Positions 1 through 11,766 of a DNA stretch of 64,000 nucleotides are shown here, one piece after another (within the stretch, counting starts at the first letter, position 1; the number at the start of each line of letters is the position of its first letter). Both the position numbers and the translations under genes were made by a program. The notes beneath the pieces were generated by a model that saw only the letters and a program-made list of their open reading frames with translations, made no database searches and was not told the origin of the DNA. Origin of the DNA: Rhinopomastus cyanomelas (Eukaryota > Chordata > Aves > Bucerotiformes > Rhinopomastidae); assembly GCA_013400115.1 (NCBI GenBank), contig VXBP01005586.1, positions 381,537-445,536 of the forward strand, written 5' to 3'.

Positions 1-702
1 TTCATGAATCATTCATAAACTGATCATAACTTCTGCAAATATTTAATTAATCACACTTTTCACTTACCAGTATGGCATGAAAATCTGCCCGTAGGGTGTT
101 TGTGAGCAGTTTAGCAGCCACTCACAGCTGGGACTGGGCAGTTGTAGCAGGGGCCTCTCAGAGGACCAAAGCTCTTTAAACTAGAGTCTGACCAACGGTG
201 AGCGACGTGGAAAACCCCGCTTGGTGGTTATATTGGCATTGGTGATTTTTAAAGACTGGCCTCCAGCTGTCTGTGTTTTGAGTGAGGCTCTCTGTCTCTG
301 TTTCAGGTGGTTTTTCTGCACCTCAGTAGGACACAGCCTGAGGCCATCCCATACAAGCACCATCCATGGGGCTCTTGAAAACCTGCAGTGAACGAGTGAA
401 GCCAGGTTTGCTGTGGACATTTGCTTATACTTGATGGCACTCAGATGTGGGGCTGAAGAGTTCTTTTCAGGCAAACTGGAGTTGCTTCAGAGAGAGAAGA
501 GATAATGGCAGATCTGTGGGCAAGCTGGTCATACTTAAAGGTCTGAGCAAGCTGGAAGTGCTGATTGTAATCTCCTTTCATCTTCCTGTAAATAGTGTGG
601 CTGGTTCTCCTGGTTAATGCAGAGGAGCAGGAACATCTCCCTTAAACCCAGTGTAAATAATAAAGGCAGGCCTTTCCTGTGGAAGGAGTGTCTGTCATGT
701 CG
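1..702. other. Intergenic DNA, nothing recognised
   Basis: No repeat family, exon or RNA gene could be recognised here. The open frames are short and have no familiar motif. The segment ends at the first base of a solo LTR. Confidence 0.5.
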
Positions 703-1636
703 TGTGCTGGTTTGGGCTGGAGTAGGGCTAGTTTTTTCTGTAGTGGCTAGTATGGGGCTGGGGTTTGAATTTGTGCTAGAAACAGTGCTGATAAGGCATA
801 GATGTATTTATTACAGCTGAGCCATGCTTAAAACAGAATCAAGGGCTTTACTGCTCACCACCTCACCAGCAAGCAAGCTGAGGGTGCACAAAAAGTTGGG
901 AAAGGACACAACTTGGACAGCTGACTCCAACTTACCAAAGGGTTGGTCAGCCGACCATCCCCTACCATATGATGTTGTGCTCAGCAAATAAAGCTGGGGG
1001 AAGAACGGGGAAGCAGGGGATATTCAGAATCACAGAACATTAGGGATTGGAAGGGACCAATTGTTTTTTTTGTGGTCACATGTGTCACTTGCTGCAAATA
1101 GAATCATAGAATCACTAGGGATTGGAAGGGACCTCGAAAGATCATCTAGTCCAATCCCCCGACACAGCAGGATCACCTACACCAAGTCACACAGGAACAT
1201 GTCCAGGTGAGTTTTACACATCTCCAGAGAAGGAGACTCCACAACCACCCTGGACAGCCTGTTGCAGTGCTCCATCACCCTCACTGGGAAGAAGTTCCTT
1301 CTGATATTGATGTGGAACCCCCTCTGCTCCAGCTCACAGCCATAGCCCCTTGTCTGATCATTGGATGCTCCTGAGCGGATGGTGGCACTTGTCTTCCCAA
1401 GTAAACGTTATGCGTGATAAAGTCTGGCTTTCCTGGGAGTGGCTGAACACCACCTAGCTGGTGGAAACTGGTGAATTAATTCCTTGCTTTGCTTGTGCAT
1501 ATCGATTTTGCTTTGCTTATTAAATGGTCTTTATCTCAACCCACTGGTTTTCTCACTTTTACCCTTCTGAATCACTCCCCCACCCCACTGGAGGCCACGT
1601 GGGGCTGTAGTTGCTGGCTGCGATTGAACCACAACA
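703..1636 (+). mobile_element. Solo LTR of an avian endogenous retrovirus (ERVL-like), split by CR1
   Basis: The segment starts TGTGCTGGTTTGGGCTGG and ends ATTGAACCACAACA, so it has the TG...CA termini of an LTR. Its layout matches a common avian LTR type: a 'CATATGATGTTGTGCTCAGC' block, an AAATAAAGCTGGGGGAAGAA block near 985-1005, 'GTCTTCCCAAGTAAACGTTA' near 1391-1410, and a late 'TTTATCTCAACCCACTGG' block near 1530-1547. No internal retroviral gene flanks it on either side, so it is read as a solo LTR left by recombination. The five bases on each side do not match, so the target duplication has decayed or the ends are slightly off. A CR1 insertion splits it at about 1027-1369. Family assignment is from memory of avian LTRs and was not searched. 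Confidence 0.75.
1027..1369 (-). mobile_element. CR1 LINE fragment(s) nested in the LTR
   Basis: Two CR1 3' ends lie in the same (minus) orientation. The first is a stub of about 35 bases starting AGAATCACAGAACATTAGGG (about 1027-1061). The second, longer piece starts near 1099 with the same motif and continues through the 'GATCATCTAGTCCAATCCCC' and 'GAAGAAGTTCCTTCTGATAT' blocks to about 1369. The LTR sequence resumes directly after it. Both pieces are 5'-truncated, as is usual for CR1. The short stub may be a second insertion or a rearranged end. Confidence 0.85.
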
Positions 1637-2436
1637 GGTAAGTGCCAAAAGAAATCAACGCAGAGTTTTATTTTAATCATTTCTTAGTTTGCTTGTGTGC
1701 AATTTCTAAGTGCTAGAAAAGACTGAAGAAATTAGTCATAATTAATAAATAACACTAAAAGATTTGTAGTTTATGTTTTTTAAAATTATAAATAATAAGA
1801 AAAGAAGTCTTGTGTGTTTTTGGGTTGGACAACTGCAGGGATTCCATTCTACTTGCTGTGGCAGTGAAGCAGCATCGTAGAGATGCAGACCAGATCATTC
1901 AGTGGGGTTTGTTTCTGTTTTCCAGCATTTGTATTAGGACTGTCTGGGAAGAGACAAGCTGATCTGAGCTCATTCTCTTTCTCTGTCCTGAAGTCTTTAA
2001 AAATGTAGAAGTTTTTGACATTCAAAAGTTTACCTTAAATGTGCTAGATAACGGTGACCTTCCAGTAGCCCACGCACAAACTCCACCGTCACAGCTTTTG
2101 CCATGGCAACAAAAGCAAATCCTGTGGTCTGTTCTATCCAATTACAGGGAAAAATAAAAATCACTGAAGGTCCTGTTTGTGAAAAAGCCAAAAAAGGAGT
2201 GCAGGGTGGATGGATAACAGCAACTGGGGGGTGCTGTGGCAATACATGTCACACCGAGTCTCAACCAGACCTCCCATACCTTCAGTTTCCATTAAGGTGT
2301 CCACACAGGGCAGATGTAGTCATTGGCAGTGAGATGTTATGCAGTAGAGCAATGACTATATCACAAGATAAAGGAGGGTCCCATGTCTTTGTTATTATTA
2401 GGTCAGTCTGAAGCATTGCCTCATGCTGCAGCTTAG
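1637..2436. other. Intergenic AT-rich DNA, nothing recognised
   Basis: The stretch between the LTR and the next CR1 is AT-rich, particularly around 1660-1800. No exon, RNA gene or repeat family was recognised. Confidence 0.45.
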
Positions 2437-2437
2437 T

Positions 2438-2812
2438 CACGGAACATTGGGGATTGGAAGGGACTTCGAAAGATCATCTAGTCCAATCCCCCTGCCACAG
2501 CAGGATCACCAAGACCAAGTCACGCAGGAACACATCCAGGTGGGTCTTAAGCATCTCCAGAGAAGGAGACTCCACAACCCCCCCGGGCAGCCTTTTCCAG
2601 GGCTCTGTCACCCTCACTGTGAAGAAGTTCCTTCTCATATTGATGTGGAACCTCCTGTGTTCCAGCTTACACCCATTGCTCCTTGTCCTATCACTAGATG
2701 ACATTGAGCAGAGCCTGGCTCCATCCTCCTGACACCCACCCTTCACATATTTATAGACATTAATGAGGTCACCCCTCAGTCTCCTTTTTCCAAGCTAAAG
2801 AAACCCAGCTAC
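2438..2812 (-). mobile_element. CR1 LINE, 3' part, minus orientation
   Basis: The CR1 3' tail is at about 2440 and the element reads leftward. On the minus strand it still encodes the end of the CR1 ORF2 protein, with stretches such as GGCQEDGARLCSMSSSDRTR and RRNFFTVRVTEPW, followed by the 'VVESPSLEML' C-terminal region. It is 5'-truncated near 2812, within the codons for the 'SLEKRR' area. About 375 bases survive. Confidence 0.95.
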
Positions 2813-3182
2813 ATGTGTGCAGGTAGGTCTTATGGAAAAGGGGCCACCGAACCCACCCTTTAACTGAAATAAGAGGAAAGGAAAAATCAGTAAAATCAGG
2901 CTGTTATAATATTTTCCAGTTATTTGTGAAGATACTGATACCTTCTCCAAGGTGTGACTTACATATCCCACCTGAAATTATTAATTCAGCTCTTGAAAAA
3001 TACTTGCAAAGAAGAAAGGTAAATAGAAGAGGCAGCCATGGAAAAATAGGTGTTTTGCCAGAAGGGTGTGTTGGTAGAGCCATTTCGGAGAAGCGTGCTT
3101 GGTTAGTTTAGCCTGAGAGTTAGAAAAGGGTAAGTAGAAGTCTGGAAGTACTTGTGTGGAAGTCTGTTTAGAAGTCGTGTAG

Positions 3183-3290
3183 ATATGATGCTTAAGGACG
3201 TGGTTTAGCCATAGGCTTGGCAGAGTTAGTTTCATGGTTGGACTCAATGATCTGGAAGGTCTTTTTCAACCTGTGATTCTTTGATGTCTA
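3183..3290 (+). mobile_element. CR1-like LINE tail, plus orientation, older subfamily
   Basis: The tail contains GCTTAAGGACGTGGTTTAGCC, then 'GGTTGGACTCAATGATCTGG' and 'AAGGTCTTTTTCAACCTGTG', ending GATTCTTTGATG. This matches the 3' UTR layout of an older CR1 type that differs from the GGGATTGGAAGGGACC type seen elsewhere in the window. Only the extreme 3' end is present. Confidence 0.75.
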
Positions 3291-4567
3291 CCTCGCAGTT
3301 CAGAGTTGCTCCAGCTGGCTCAAGACCTGCTGGGAACAAGCTCTTTGTAGCCACACAGAAGCGACTGTATGCAGTCCAAGGGACCAGGCTTAAATATGTT
3401 CTCATTGTGCCGAAGCCCCATCTATTAAAACACCAAGCTGCTAAGATCAACATGTCAAGATCAGTCCTAAAAATCTTAGTTTGCAGGCAATGCATCACTT
3501 TTCACTGTGATGCAGAATTGCCTTTCCACCCGTTGTGAGACAAAGGTCCTTGTCTCTAATAACTTCACCTGCCCACAGATTAGAATGTTTGTTCTTCATT
3601 AAAAAGCTGGCAGCAGCCAACCCAAGTGAGAAATATCACCGACACATAAGTTGTCTTGCTGTGGACAGATGCTGGGGGTGCTGGTGCTCCCCAAGTGCAG
3701 AGCCCCTGCAGCCGGTCACCGCTACAGATGCTGCCAGCTGGAGCCCACCTCCGTCGCACCAATCCTTCTCTCTGGTGTGCACGGTCCGTGCATAACAGCA
3801 GTCTCAGGGATGAACCCACGACCCCTTCGGGTTTGCGGGCTGGAGCCTGCACGCTGATCCCGCGCTGGGGCAGAAAGTAATAACTCACTGCTGTCAAGCT
3901 GAGCGTGGCTGCCTGTCTGTAATGTTGGAAGAACTGGTATTCCGCTTGATTTATACTTCCAACCAAGCTAATTAAGCAACAATTCAGGAGGAATCCATCA
4001 TTGTGACAGAGTTGTTGATTAACCATCCCACAAGCAAAGTCAAGGATGTTTGGTAGCCTGGAAAAAAAAACCTGGTCAATAGGGAGAAAAGCCAATGGTT
4101 TGGCCATAACACAGCAGTGATTGTCATTTCTAAAAGCAGCAAAAAGCTGGATGCACTTCACAAATGCAGGGGCCAACACCCCAGATAAAGGCAGGTCAGC
4201 TCAGTGGGGTGTTGGATCAGGAGGCAAAGCATCTACATCTGATCATTGTGAAGCTGTGAGAGCCAACCTCAGGGGATGGTGCCCTATTGAACTCTCCTGT
4301 GCACCTTCATCTACTTTTGCCAGAGCTGAAATGTTAGTGCGATCCTCACGAGGTTTCTGGTGTTTGTGAAAGCTCTGAGGTTTGTGCAATTATAATAATA
4401 TAATAGCTAATTTTTTGGATTAAAATTGGTTTCTAGTCCTCAGGGACACAGATCTGAAAAGGTCTAACAGGACTTAGAAATGGAAGAGAAATGTTTTATT
4501 TTAAGTCTTCATGATGCTGAGACTCTCAAGAGGGTAAGAAGCAGGCAATGTGAAGAAGCAGATGCCT
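3291..4567. other. Intergenic DNA, no supported gene
   Basis: A 199-codon open frame lies on the minus strand (3580-4179), but it resembles no known protein and overlaps open frames on the other strand in a locally GC-rich patch (3660-3860). A small stem is possible at 3818-3835 (AACCC...GGGTT). Nothing else was recognised. Confidence 0.4.
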
Positions 4568-4668
4568 TCCTGTGTGACTTGGTCTAGGTGATCCTGCTGT
4601 GGCAGGGGGATTGGATTAGATGATCTTTCGAGGACCCTTCCAATCCCTAATGATTCTATGACTCTAGG
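4568..4668 (+). mobile_element. CR1 LINE, extreme 3' end, plus orientation
   Basis: This is only the last ~100 bases of a CR1: 'TTCCTGTGTGACTTGGTCTA', 'CTGTGGCAGGGGGATTGG' and the tail CCTAATGATTCTATGA. It is very close to the other young CR1 tails in the window. Confidence 0.9.
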
Positions 4669-7543
4669 CTGAAGTAGATGAGACTAGTGATGCTGGGGTC
4701 ACTAGAACCGAAGATGAGATAAAGAGCTGATAGAATCAGGAAGGATCTGAGAGAACCATTAGCAGTAGAAGGACTTAGGAGTAGAAGTGGTGACAGCTGA
4801 CCTCACAAGTGAAATGTCTGGATGTAGATCTTGTAGGGTTTTCAGTTCTGCTGTTAACTGCCCTTCTCCTGTGCCATGGAAGCCTCGTGTCTGGTACAGC
4901 CTTTGCCCAAGTTATCTCAGGATGGTTGGAGGAGGAAGGTCTTACACCTCTTGCCTACAGGGCCTGATCCTGATGATGTTCTTAGAGCTTGAAGCCTGGA
5001 TTAAGGTTTTTTCAGGCCCTTTAGAGGCTGTGGTTTTGGTGCCTGTGCCTCAGGGACCCCATCCTGGCCATCATGGAATGGGATGCTGGGAGTATCGGTT
5101 ACTAGATCAATTCATCAAATCATCAGAGCTGAAGGGGCAAAGGCTGGGTTTGTCCCCAGCTCTGAACGGTCCACTGGTCCATGCACTTCATGGTACACAC
5201 TAACAATTTAGAGGTTTGTTTTTTCTTAATGCAGTTGTTGAAGCAAGGAGCAGCCACCTCACGACCCAGCAATTGCTCTGGCCATGATCTGTAGAGTCAC
5301 AGGCATCTCTCGGACAAGGGTACAACAGTAACAGGACTGGTACGGCCGTGTGCAGTTGGAGGGATATCTGCTGGGGGCACTCAGCCCTTGCTGCTGCCTT
5401 CAGTGAGGTGAAGGTACCTTCCTTCTCAAAAGAGGTACCTGTCCTTCTCCAAGCACACCAAACTCAGGGAGCTGTATTCGGCATCATCGTGCTGAGCTGT
5501 AACATTTGGGTTTAGTGTTTACTGCAGAGCTGGAGCTGAAAGTTTTACCTGGCAATTCCTTACCCAAGACACTTTGTCCTGAAGATCCTGGCTGTGCTCC
5601 TGGCACCTGCTCCCACCCTGTGAGAGCTGCACCTTTACAGTCGTGGACAGTAGGATGCCCCAGCAGATGGAGAGCTTGCTAGGCTCTTCATGGCAGGCTC
5701 ACAATGCCCTCTGTAAAGCCCTGGGTGCCTGCTGCCAGCTGTGCTGCCAGCTGTGCTGGGCTGGGTGTCCCCAGCCTGCTGTGGCACCGGGGTCCATTTC
5801 TGCTGCGTGGCAGTGACATCTAGAGGCTCCCTGGTCCAAGCTCCTGCCTCTCTCTGTTCACAGGCTGCTGGCAGTGCTTGCCCTGCAAAAACTTGCTCCT
5901 CGCTGAGCCTTCAGGAGTCTATTCACACCCTAAGGGTGAAGCCCTGAAAGAATTAAATCCAAGCTCCTTCCCTCACACTCCCTCCCCAAAGTGCCATGAG
6001 AAGAAGACTTCTGGCACCCCAAGGAAATTTCGTGGTACTCCTGAGAACCCAAAGGTTTGAGGGAGCCAAGCCATGGCCTTTCCTGAGAGTCAAACTGCTC
6101 CACATGAGGCTGATGCTGGTTAAAACAACACACAGGTACCGGTCTAGGGAACGATGTTCCCTTGTTTAAATGCCACACATTGGACTCGGTGTCACCCAGC
6201 ATCAAACGCAAAGCTGCACGGAAGCATCTCAGTGTAGAGGCTGGCTGTGCCAGATGAAAGGCTCTTGTGCAGACTCTGTGAAGTGTTTAGAAGAAAGAGG
6301 GGTAAATATATCACAGGCTGGATTGTTCCACATGTTGGTGAATCTCCACCAGCATTCCCCGAGTTGGAGGTGAAATGCCTGCCATGGGGAGAGATAGCGA
6401 GTGTTACTGCCCGTATGAAGGATTCTTGATATTCAGTAGGGTCAGGCCTTTCCTGAGATCAGAAGTGTCTGGATGATAAAAGGGAAAATCCCAGGAGAAT
6501 GAGAGGAGCCAAGGAGACAACAAGGTGGTGTAGGGGCAGCACTGAAGCGCTGCGGTGAAGGTTTCTGCCACCTCCATACTCTTGCAATGCGTGATCCCTT
6601 ATGGTTCCTGGGCGATGCTGAACGTGTGGGTGTTAAAGCTCAGACTAGGGGCTCTCAAGCCACATCCCCATACCAAGTGTGCACCAAAGCATACACATGC
6701 ACACCCTTCTGCAAAGACTTCTCCCAGCTCCCAAGCTTCTTCCCTTATTCAGCAGTTGTGGTGTGGCTGGAACACAGCAAAGAGGACCCAAGGAGTGAGA
6801 ACCTGGGCATGCACGGGCACAAAGAAACAAAGGAAGTGCTTTCTGTGCTATCACTGGTGGGCCCATGCAAGCACCAATCCCTACAGCACCAAAAGTACCC
6901 ACCAAGACGGTTTGGAGAGGGCTCCAGAGAGGTTTCAGTGCCTTGCTGCCCTGAAACAAAATCATGGGGCCTTGGGAAGGTCTGTGTTGCACTTCACATC
7001 AAAGAAGCAGAAAGGAGATATCTCACTCAGCCTGCTCCCACACACTGACCTGGACCACCTCATCCAAGGGAAAATGTGTTTCCTGCAGACTCTGACTCTG
7101 CTCCCACTGCTGTCAGGATCAGCCTTGTGGTGGACTTACAAGCTCCATCTCCCTCCAGGAATTAACAATTTACCTGACAGGTTTATGCTAACAAGTCCTG
7201 GGAAGCAGCTCTTCAAGCAGTGACAGATCCAGCTGTCTTACTTAATGTTCATTTAATGTGAACAAGTCCTGGAAAAGGCAGCTATCTGCAGTCGCTCTTC
7301 TCCGCTGCTGAGACGTGAAGGGATGACACTGCCGGCACTACGGTGCAGACAGTGGACTTGTTTTAAAGCCAAATTCAAAGGATGGGATAGAGGAACCCTG
7401 TTAAACCTATTTAAATCCATTAAACCCCGCTCTGAAAATGATTTCTGCTATTTAACCACAGTACAACTTCACTTCCAGGTCTTACCTCCTCCCCGAAGCC
7501 TGGAGAGTATTGTGCTGCTGGGCATGAGTCATGTCCAAGAGGC
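4669..7543. other. Intergenic DNA, no supported gene
   Basis: A 12-base unit GCTGCCAGCTGT is repeated twice in tandem at 5731-5754. A 222-codon frame (6555-7223, plus) overlaps long frames in another plus frame and on the minus strand. The whole stretch is therefore simply poor in stop codons, and none of the products is recognisable. No exon or repeat family was identified. Confidence 0.4.
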
Positions 7544-7685
7544 AACAAGCACCAGTGCAGAGCAGAGGGGGAGAAGAACCTCTGTCAATCTGCTAACCAC
7601 CTCCCTTCTGATCCACACCAGGGTGTCATTGGCCTTCTTGGCCACAAGAGCACATTTCTGGCTCATGGTCATCCTGCTGGTGATT
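7544..7685 (-). mobile_element. CR1 LINE internal fragment, minus orientation
   Basis: On the minus strand this reads through the reverse transcriptase region of CR1. The plus-strand text 'ATTGGCCTTCTTGGCCAC' and 'TTTCTGGCTCATGG' is the complement of the 'QxCALVAKKAN' coding segment. It carries no 3' tail. Its left part covers the same CR1 region as the 5' end of the nearby copy at 7771-8320, so it is a separate, older piece. Confidence 0.8.
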
Positions 7686-7770
7686 GTATGATTCTATAAT
7701 TTAAGGTGTGTGTTTGAACTACTTACTTATTGGGGAAAAGACTTTGTCTCATGTACACCGTGCTACATAA

Positions 7771-8320
7771 CATAGAATCACAGAATATTAGGGATTGGAA
7801 GGGCCCTCGAAAGATCATCCAGTCCAATCCACCTGACACAGAGGGATCTCCTAGACCAAGTCGCACAGGAACATGTCCAGAGAATGAGACTCCACAATCC
7901 CCCTGGGCAGCCCTTCCAGGCACCCTCACTGCAAAGAAGTTCCTTCTCATATTCATGTGGAACCTTCTCTGTTCCAGCTCACACCATTGTCCCTTGTCCT
8001 ATCATTAGATGCCACTGAGTAGAGCCTGGCTCCATCTCCCTGACACCCATCCTTAACATATTTATAAACATTCATGGGGTCACCCCTCAACCTCCTTTTC
8101 TCTAAGCTCAAGAGGCCCAGATCCCTCAGCCTTTCCTCATCACGGAGGTGCTCTACTCCATCATCTCTGTGGCTCTGTGCCCTACTTGAACTGAGAGGCC
8201 CAGAACTGGACACAATACTCCAGATGTGGTCTCACCAGGGCCAAGTAGAGGGGTAAAAGAACCTCTCTTGATCTGCTAACCACGCTCCTTATGATCCACC
8301 CCAGGATGCCGTTCTCCAGC
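7771..8320 (-). mobile_element. CR1 LINE, about 550-base 3' part, minus orientation
   Basis: The 3' tail starts CATAGAATCACAGAATATTA and the element runs to about 8320. On the minus strand it encodes degraded CR1 ORF2 C-terminal protein, including VEHLRDEERLRDLGLLSLEK, 'RRLRGDPMNVYKYVKDGCQ' and 'GARLYSVASNDRTR'. A deletion relative to the other copies removes part of the 'VTEHWNRLP' region near 7910-7930. The 5' end abuts the CpG-rich block that starts near 8425. Confidence 0.95.
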
Positions 8321-8424
8321 AGGGTTTTCACGCTCTGTGTTCACCCTAGTTTCTCTAGTTCTCATCTCTGATGGTTTTAAACACAGAAAGCTCACCCGAA
8401 ATCAATTAAACAAGGTGGGTTTTT

Positions 8425-8790
8425 GCTCGGAATGAGGTCTTGCCTGTGGGACAGAAGACGCTCCGCACTTTCCGCCGTGAGCTGCAGATGGCGGAGTTGA
8501 ACCGCAGACTCGTGTCGAGCCCTGCAGCCCGGCGCAGCGAGCGCTCCCAGCCGGAGCCCCGGGCACCCGCAGCGCTGTGTGGCTGGCACTGGTGGTGCCA
8601 CAGCGGTGCGCAGCCGGCTCCGGAGGTGCTCAGCACTGACAGCACAGAGGCCCTTCCTCTGCAAACACAGGTGCTCGTGGCTGAGGAACCGTTAAACAGA
8701 TTGGAGTGTTCTCACCTGGAACGGGGATGCCGCAGTGACGGTGCAGAGCAGGTGCGTGAGGGATGGTGGGTGCTCACTGTCTCCACAGCA
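8425..8790. promoter_or_regulatory. Compact CpG island, candidate promoter
   Basis: The core from 8459 to 8623 contains 20 CpG dinucleotides by direct count in 165 bases, while surrounding DNA is CpG-poor. Further CpGs continue to about 8790. CpG islands of this kind usually mark promoters. Inside it on the plus strand is ATGGCGGAG (8488), a start-codon context typical of vertebrate genes, opening a frame of 209 codons that stays open to 9117. The product is unfamiliar, the antisense strand is also open across the GC-rich core, and no splice pattern could be confirmed. This is a candidate promoter or first exon of an unrecognised gene or lncRNA. Confidence 0.45.
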
Positions 8791-9117
8791 CAAAACCAGG
8801 TGCAGCATGTGAAGGCTGTGCTGCTGTGTTCGGGCAGGAGGAAGGCTGCTTTGCCTTACGCACCCCGGAGACGGCAGGGCTCATCTCCATGGGGAAAGCT
8901 CTTGCAGCACCCTGAAAGGCTACTGGGCTTCACAGAAGACGAGTCAGTTGAGGGATACCATCCTCAGAGGCACCTCCTTCAGGTCATGAGGTATCTGGTT
9001 CTTGTCACTGTACTCTTCCCAAACCATCTGCTGTTACAGGTAGGAGACCGGGCTAATAACCCTTTCAGCTTGTTTGATCCAGTGGTTTCTGGGGACTCAG
9101 GTCAGGGAACGTTGTGA

Positions 9118-10468
9118 AGTGCTCAGCTTTCACTGCAAAAAGATCTTTTCCAGGAGAAAACCTGGGGTCATGACCCAGAGACATTGCACAAGTTCTGAGG
9201 CCAGCAGATCAAAAAACCTAATGAAAAGACCTTACTCATCTCCTGACCTTTAAGTGGGCTTTGAAGGGGTGAGTGTGGGACTGACTCCCCAGTCCATGTT
9301 TCCAAAGGCTGGGATGGCTCCTTAAGCACACTCATTGGCACGCGGTGGGCACAGCAGGGTGAGCCCCTCAGGACTGCCATGCTCTGTAGGCAGAGGCTGG
9401 GCTTGTTTCCCAACCTACAGATTGAGCACAGGGGAGAAGTGGGTGGCCGCTCTCGTCCATGATCCATGGGGAAGCAGCTGCTCTGTTCTCTGCAGTGGGA
9501 GAACTCTGATCAAAGGCAGGAGGGTGCTGTATGTACCTGTGTCCTGGAGCACAGCCCCAGCAGCCAGGGAGCTCGGCTGCCTTTGGCCCCCTGAGCACAG
9601 AGCAAGGCTGAAGCAAGCAAATCCTGGGGTCAGCACGGCTTTCCTACCAAGAGGTCCAGATCTGGCCCTGTGTGATGATGAGGGGAAGCAGGAGAGGGAG
9701 GAAAAGTGGAATCAGGCCAAGCCGGTGACCTGTACCACCACACAGGTGCCTCTGGAGTTACAAAGTCCAAGAGAGCACCTTCTGAAAACCAGTTTTCCCT
9801 TTCAGGAGAAAAAACTCTCTTCCCATTTTAATTAGCCCTAATTGGCAATATGGGAACAGCCCTAATTGGTAGCCATTCCCTGGCAGCACTACGTTTAGCA
9901 CTGCTTAAAAAGCAGTCAGGGCCCTTCTGTCACTGTGGTGGGGTGATGGCAGCAGCAGTCATTAAAGCCAACAGCGAAGGAAGAGCAGGATCTCAGTGCC
10001 ACATTCTGGCAGGGAACACTGATGCCCTGGTGTTAACAACTGGGTAGCAAAAAGCACTGATCAGCAATAGTTCAGCCAGACTGGCTTCTTGGCAACAGCC
10101 AAATAGCCTTTCACGCTGTTTATGTGGACTTGGTATTTGGGGTTTTCAGTTTGCTGGCTGATCTGCTTTGATGACGGGGCTTGGTGTTGCTGCCTGCAGA
10201 CCAATTCCCAGTGTTATAAGGTTGTCAGCGCTGGTATCACTTAACACTGCACAGGCACAACTGTGAAAAAAATGAGTAAAGAATTGTTTAAAGCTTTAGC
10301 TAAACCACCTGCAGAGCTGGCACCTGATAATCATGTGTCTACACAACCCTTCTGCTAGCAGCAAGGCACGGCTGTGCACCCAAAAAGCCTGAAGGAGGTA
10401 CCATGTGAGAGGACATTCAGTAATGGGGACCTGTCTGACCAGAGGCAAGACAGGAATCCATTCACTGG
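9118..10468. other. Intergenic DNA, nothing recognised
   Basis: No exon or repeat family was recognised. At 9830-9865 the sequence TTAGCCCTAATTGGCAATAT is followed by a second GCCCTAATTGG copy about 20 bases on, a small direct repeat with TAATTGG cores. Other open frames look like chance. Confidence 0.4.
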
Positions 10469-10545
10469 AATTCACAGAATGTTAGAGATTGGAAGGGACC
10501 TCAAAAGACCATCTAGTCCAATCCCCCAGCCAGAGCAGGGTCACC
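10469..10545 (-). mobile_element. CR1 LINE, short 3' end, minus orientation
   Basis: A CR1 tail of about 75 bases starting TTCACAGAATGTTAGAGATT, followed by GGAAGGGACCTCAAAAGACC and the 'CATCTAGTCCAATCCCC' block. It is severely 5'-truncated. Confidence 0.9.
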
Positions 10546-11766
10546 TGCCAGGATAAATTTGAAGATCTGAGAAAAGATCTGTATCCTTCATCACACCACC
10601 CCGGGAGGTAATTGAGATGCAGTAAACACGCTGTGATGTCCAGTGGCAAATGGAACGGGTGCTAATGTGAGATCATTTGCAAGATTGTTGGAGCCTTTGG
10701 GGATGTTTTTTTTGACTGTGCAATGAAAGAGACTCTTAAGGTGGAAACAACTAGTGTTTGCTAGTAAGTAAGTACAGGAAAATGAACATGTTTCTGGTCC
10801 CTCGTGCTTGGTGAAGTTGTGATGGCAGAATTAAGTGATTTCTCATGCTTTGTAGCTGAATGAAGGAAATTCATATTGTTGCTGAGAAGCCAGAAAGCAG
10901 AGCAGGTCTGATCTCTGTGCCATGGTCTGGCTGGCTTCTGTGACTGCCAATGAAGGATCCACCTGCACAGTGGCCTTGGAGCTCTGCTCTGGCAGAGTCA
11001 TCCCAGCTCAGTGCAGACACAGATGCTGGGGCTTCTCCTTCAGCAGCCTGTGCCGGCCTGGCCCCAGTTCCCTGGTAATCTCCAAGTGTAGAGCCTGACT
11101 TCCACTTGTTCTAAATTTGCTCAAGCCCTGGGTGTTATCCTTTGTCGGGGTGGGGGAGTGTCATTCTGTTTATTGGACTGCTTCTCCGTAATTGCATTTG
11201 CCAGCCGCTATCTCTCTAATCTGCCTTCCCCACATCCCGTGCAATCATGCTGGGATCCATTTACGTGCCTGGGGAGGTGTGAGGGGAGGTGGGTTGGGTG
11301 CACACATGCCTGTAGGTGAAAGCAGAGCACTTGACGTGGCTACTCCTGGGCAGCAGTAGTCTTTGACACTCACTGGGCTAAACCCTGCCGGTGTCTGCTG
11401 GTAGCTCTGGTCCCAAGCAGTTATGCAGAGCTGTCATGTGCCATGGTTGTCCCTGCTGCTTAAAGGGAGGCTGAGGAAATGGCTTTCTCCACTATTGTCA
11501 TATCTTCATCCTGGGTGAGGTTAATCGACAGGATGGCCAGGCAACGTTTGTGACCTGGGCTCGTCCTGTCCAGAGTGCAGAGGGATCACTAGGTGAGTGT
11601 CTTGTTTTAAAGGGCTTTGGCGGTGCCAGAGAGTGTTCTAGATCACGGGCATCCAAAATGTGACACTGTCACCATAGAAGAGCAAAGCATGGCTGTGAGA
11701 AGCTCAAGGCTTTGGGAGTCAGGAGTGTGCTGGGGAAAGATTCCATGGGCCAGCAGGGGTGCTGGC
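10546..11766. other. Intergenic DNA, nothing recognised
   Basis: No gene or repeat was recognised. The block 11150-11270 has TAAT/ATTGC-rich text (CGTAATTGCATTTGCC, CTCTCTAATCTGCC) that could be conserved regulatory DNA, but this cannot be tested by eye. Confidence 0.4.

Noticed and set aside
703..1636. Possible internal retroviral genes next to the LTR
   Set aside because: Neither flank shows a primer-binding site, gag or pol remnants or a second LTR, so only a solo LTR is supported.
3580..4179. 199-codon minus-strand open frame
   Set aside because: No recognisable domain, spans both a GC-rich patch and AT-rich DNA without a change in coding character, and overlaps open frames on the plus strand. 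Treated as chance.
6555..7223. 222-codon plus-strand open frame
   Set aside because: Two other long frames overlap it (plus, 6587-7048; minus, 6645-6992), so the stretch is simply stop-poor. The start is a GTG and the product resembles nothing known.
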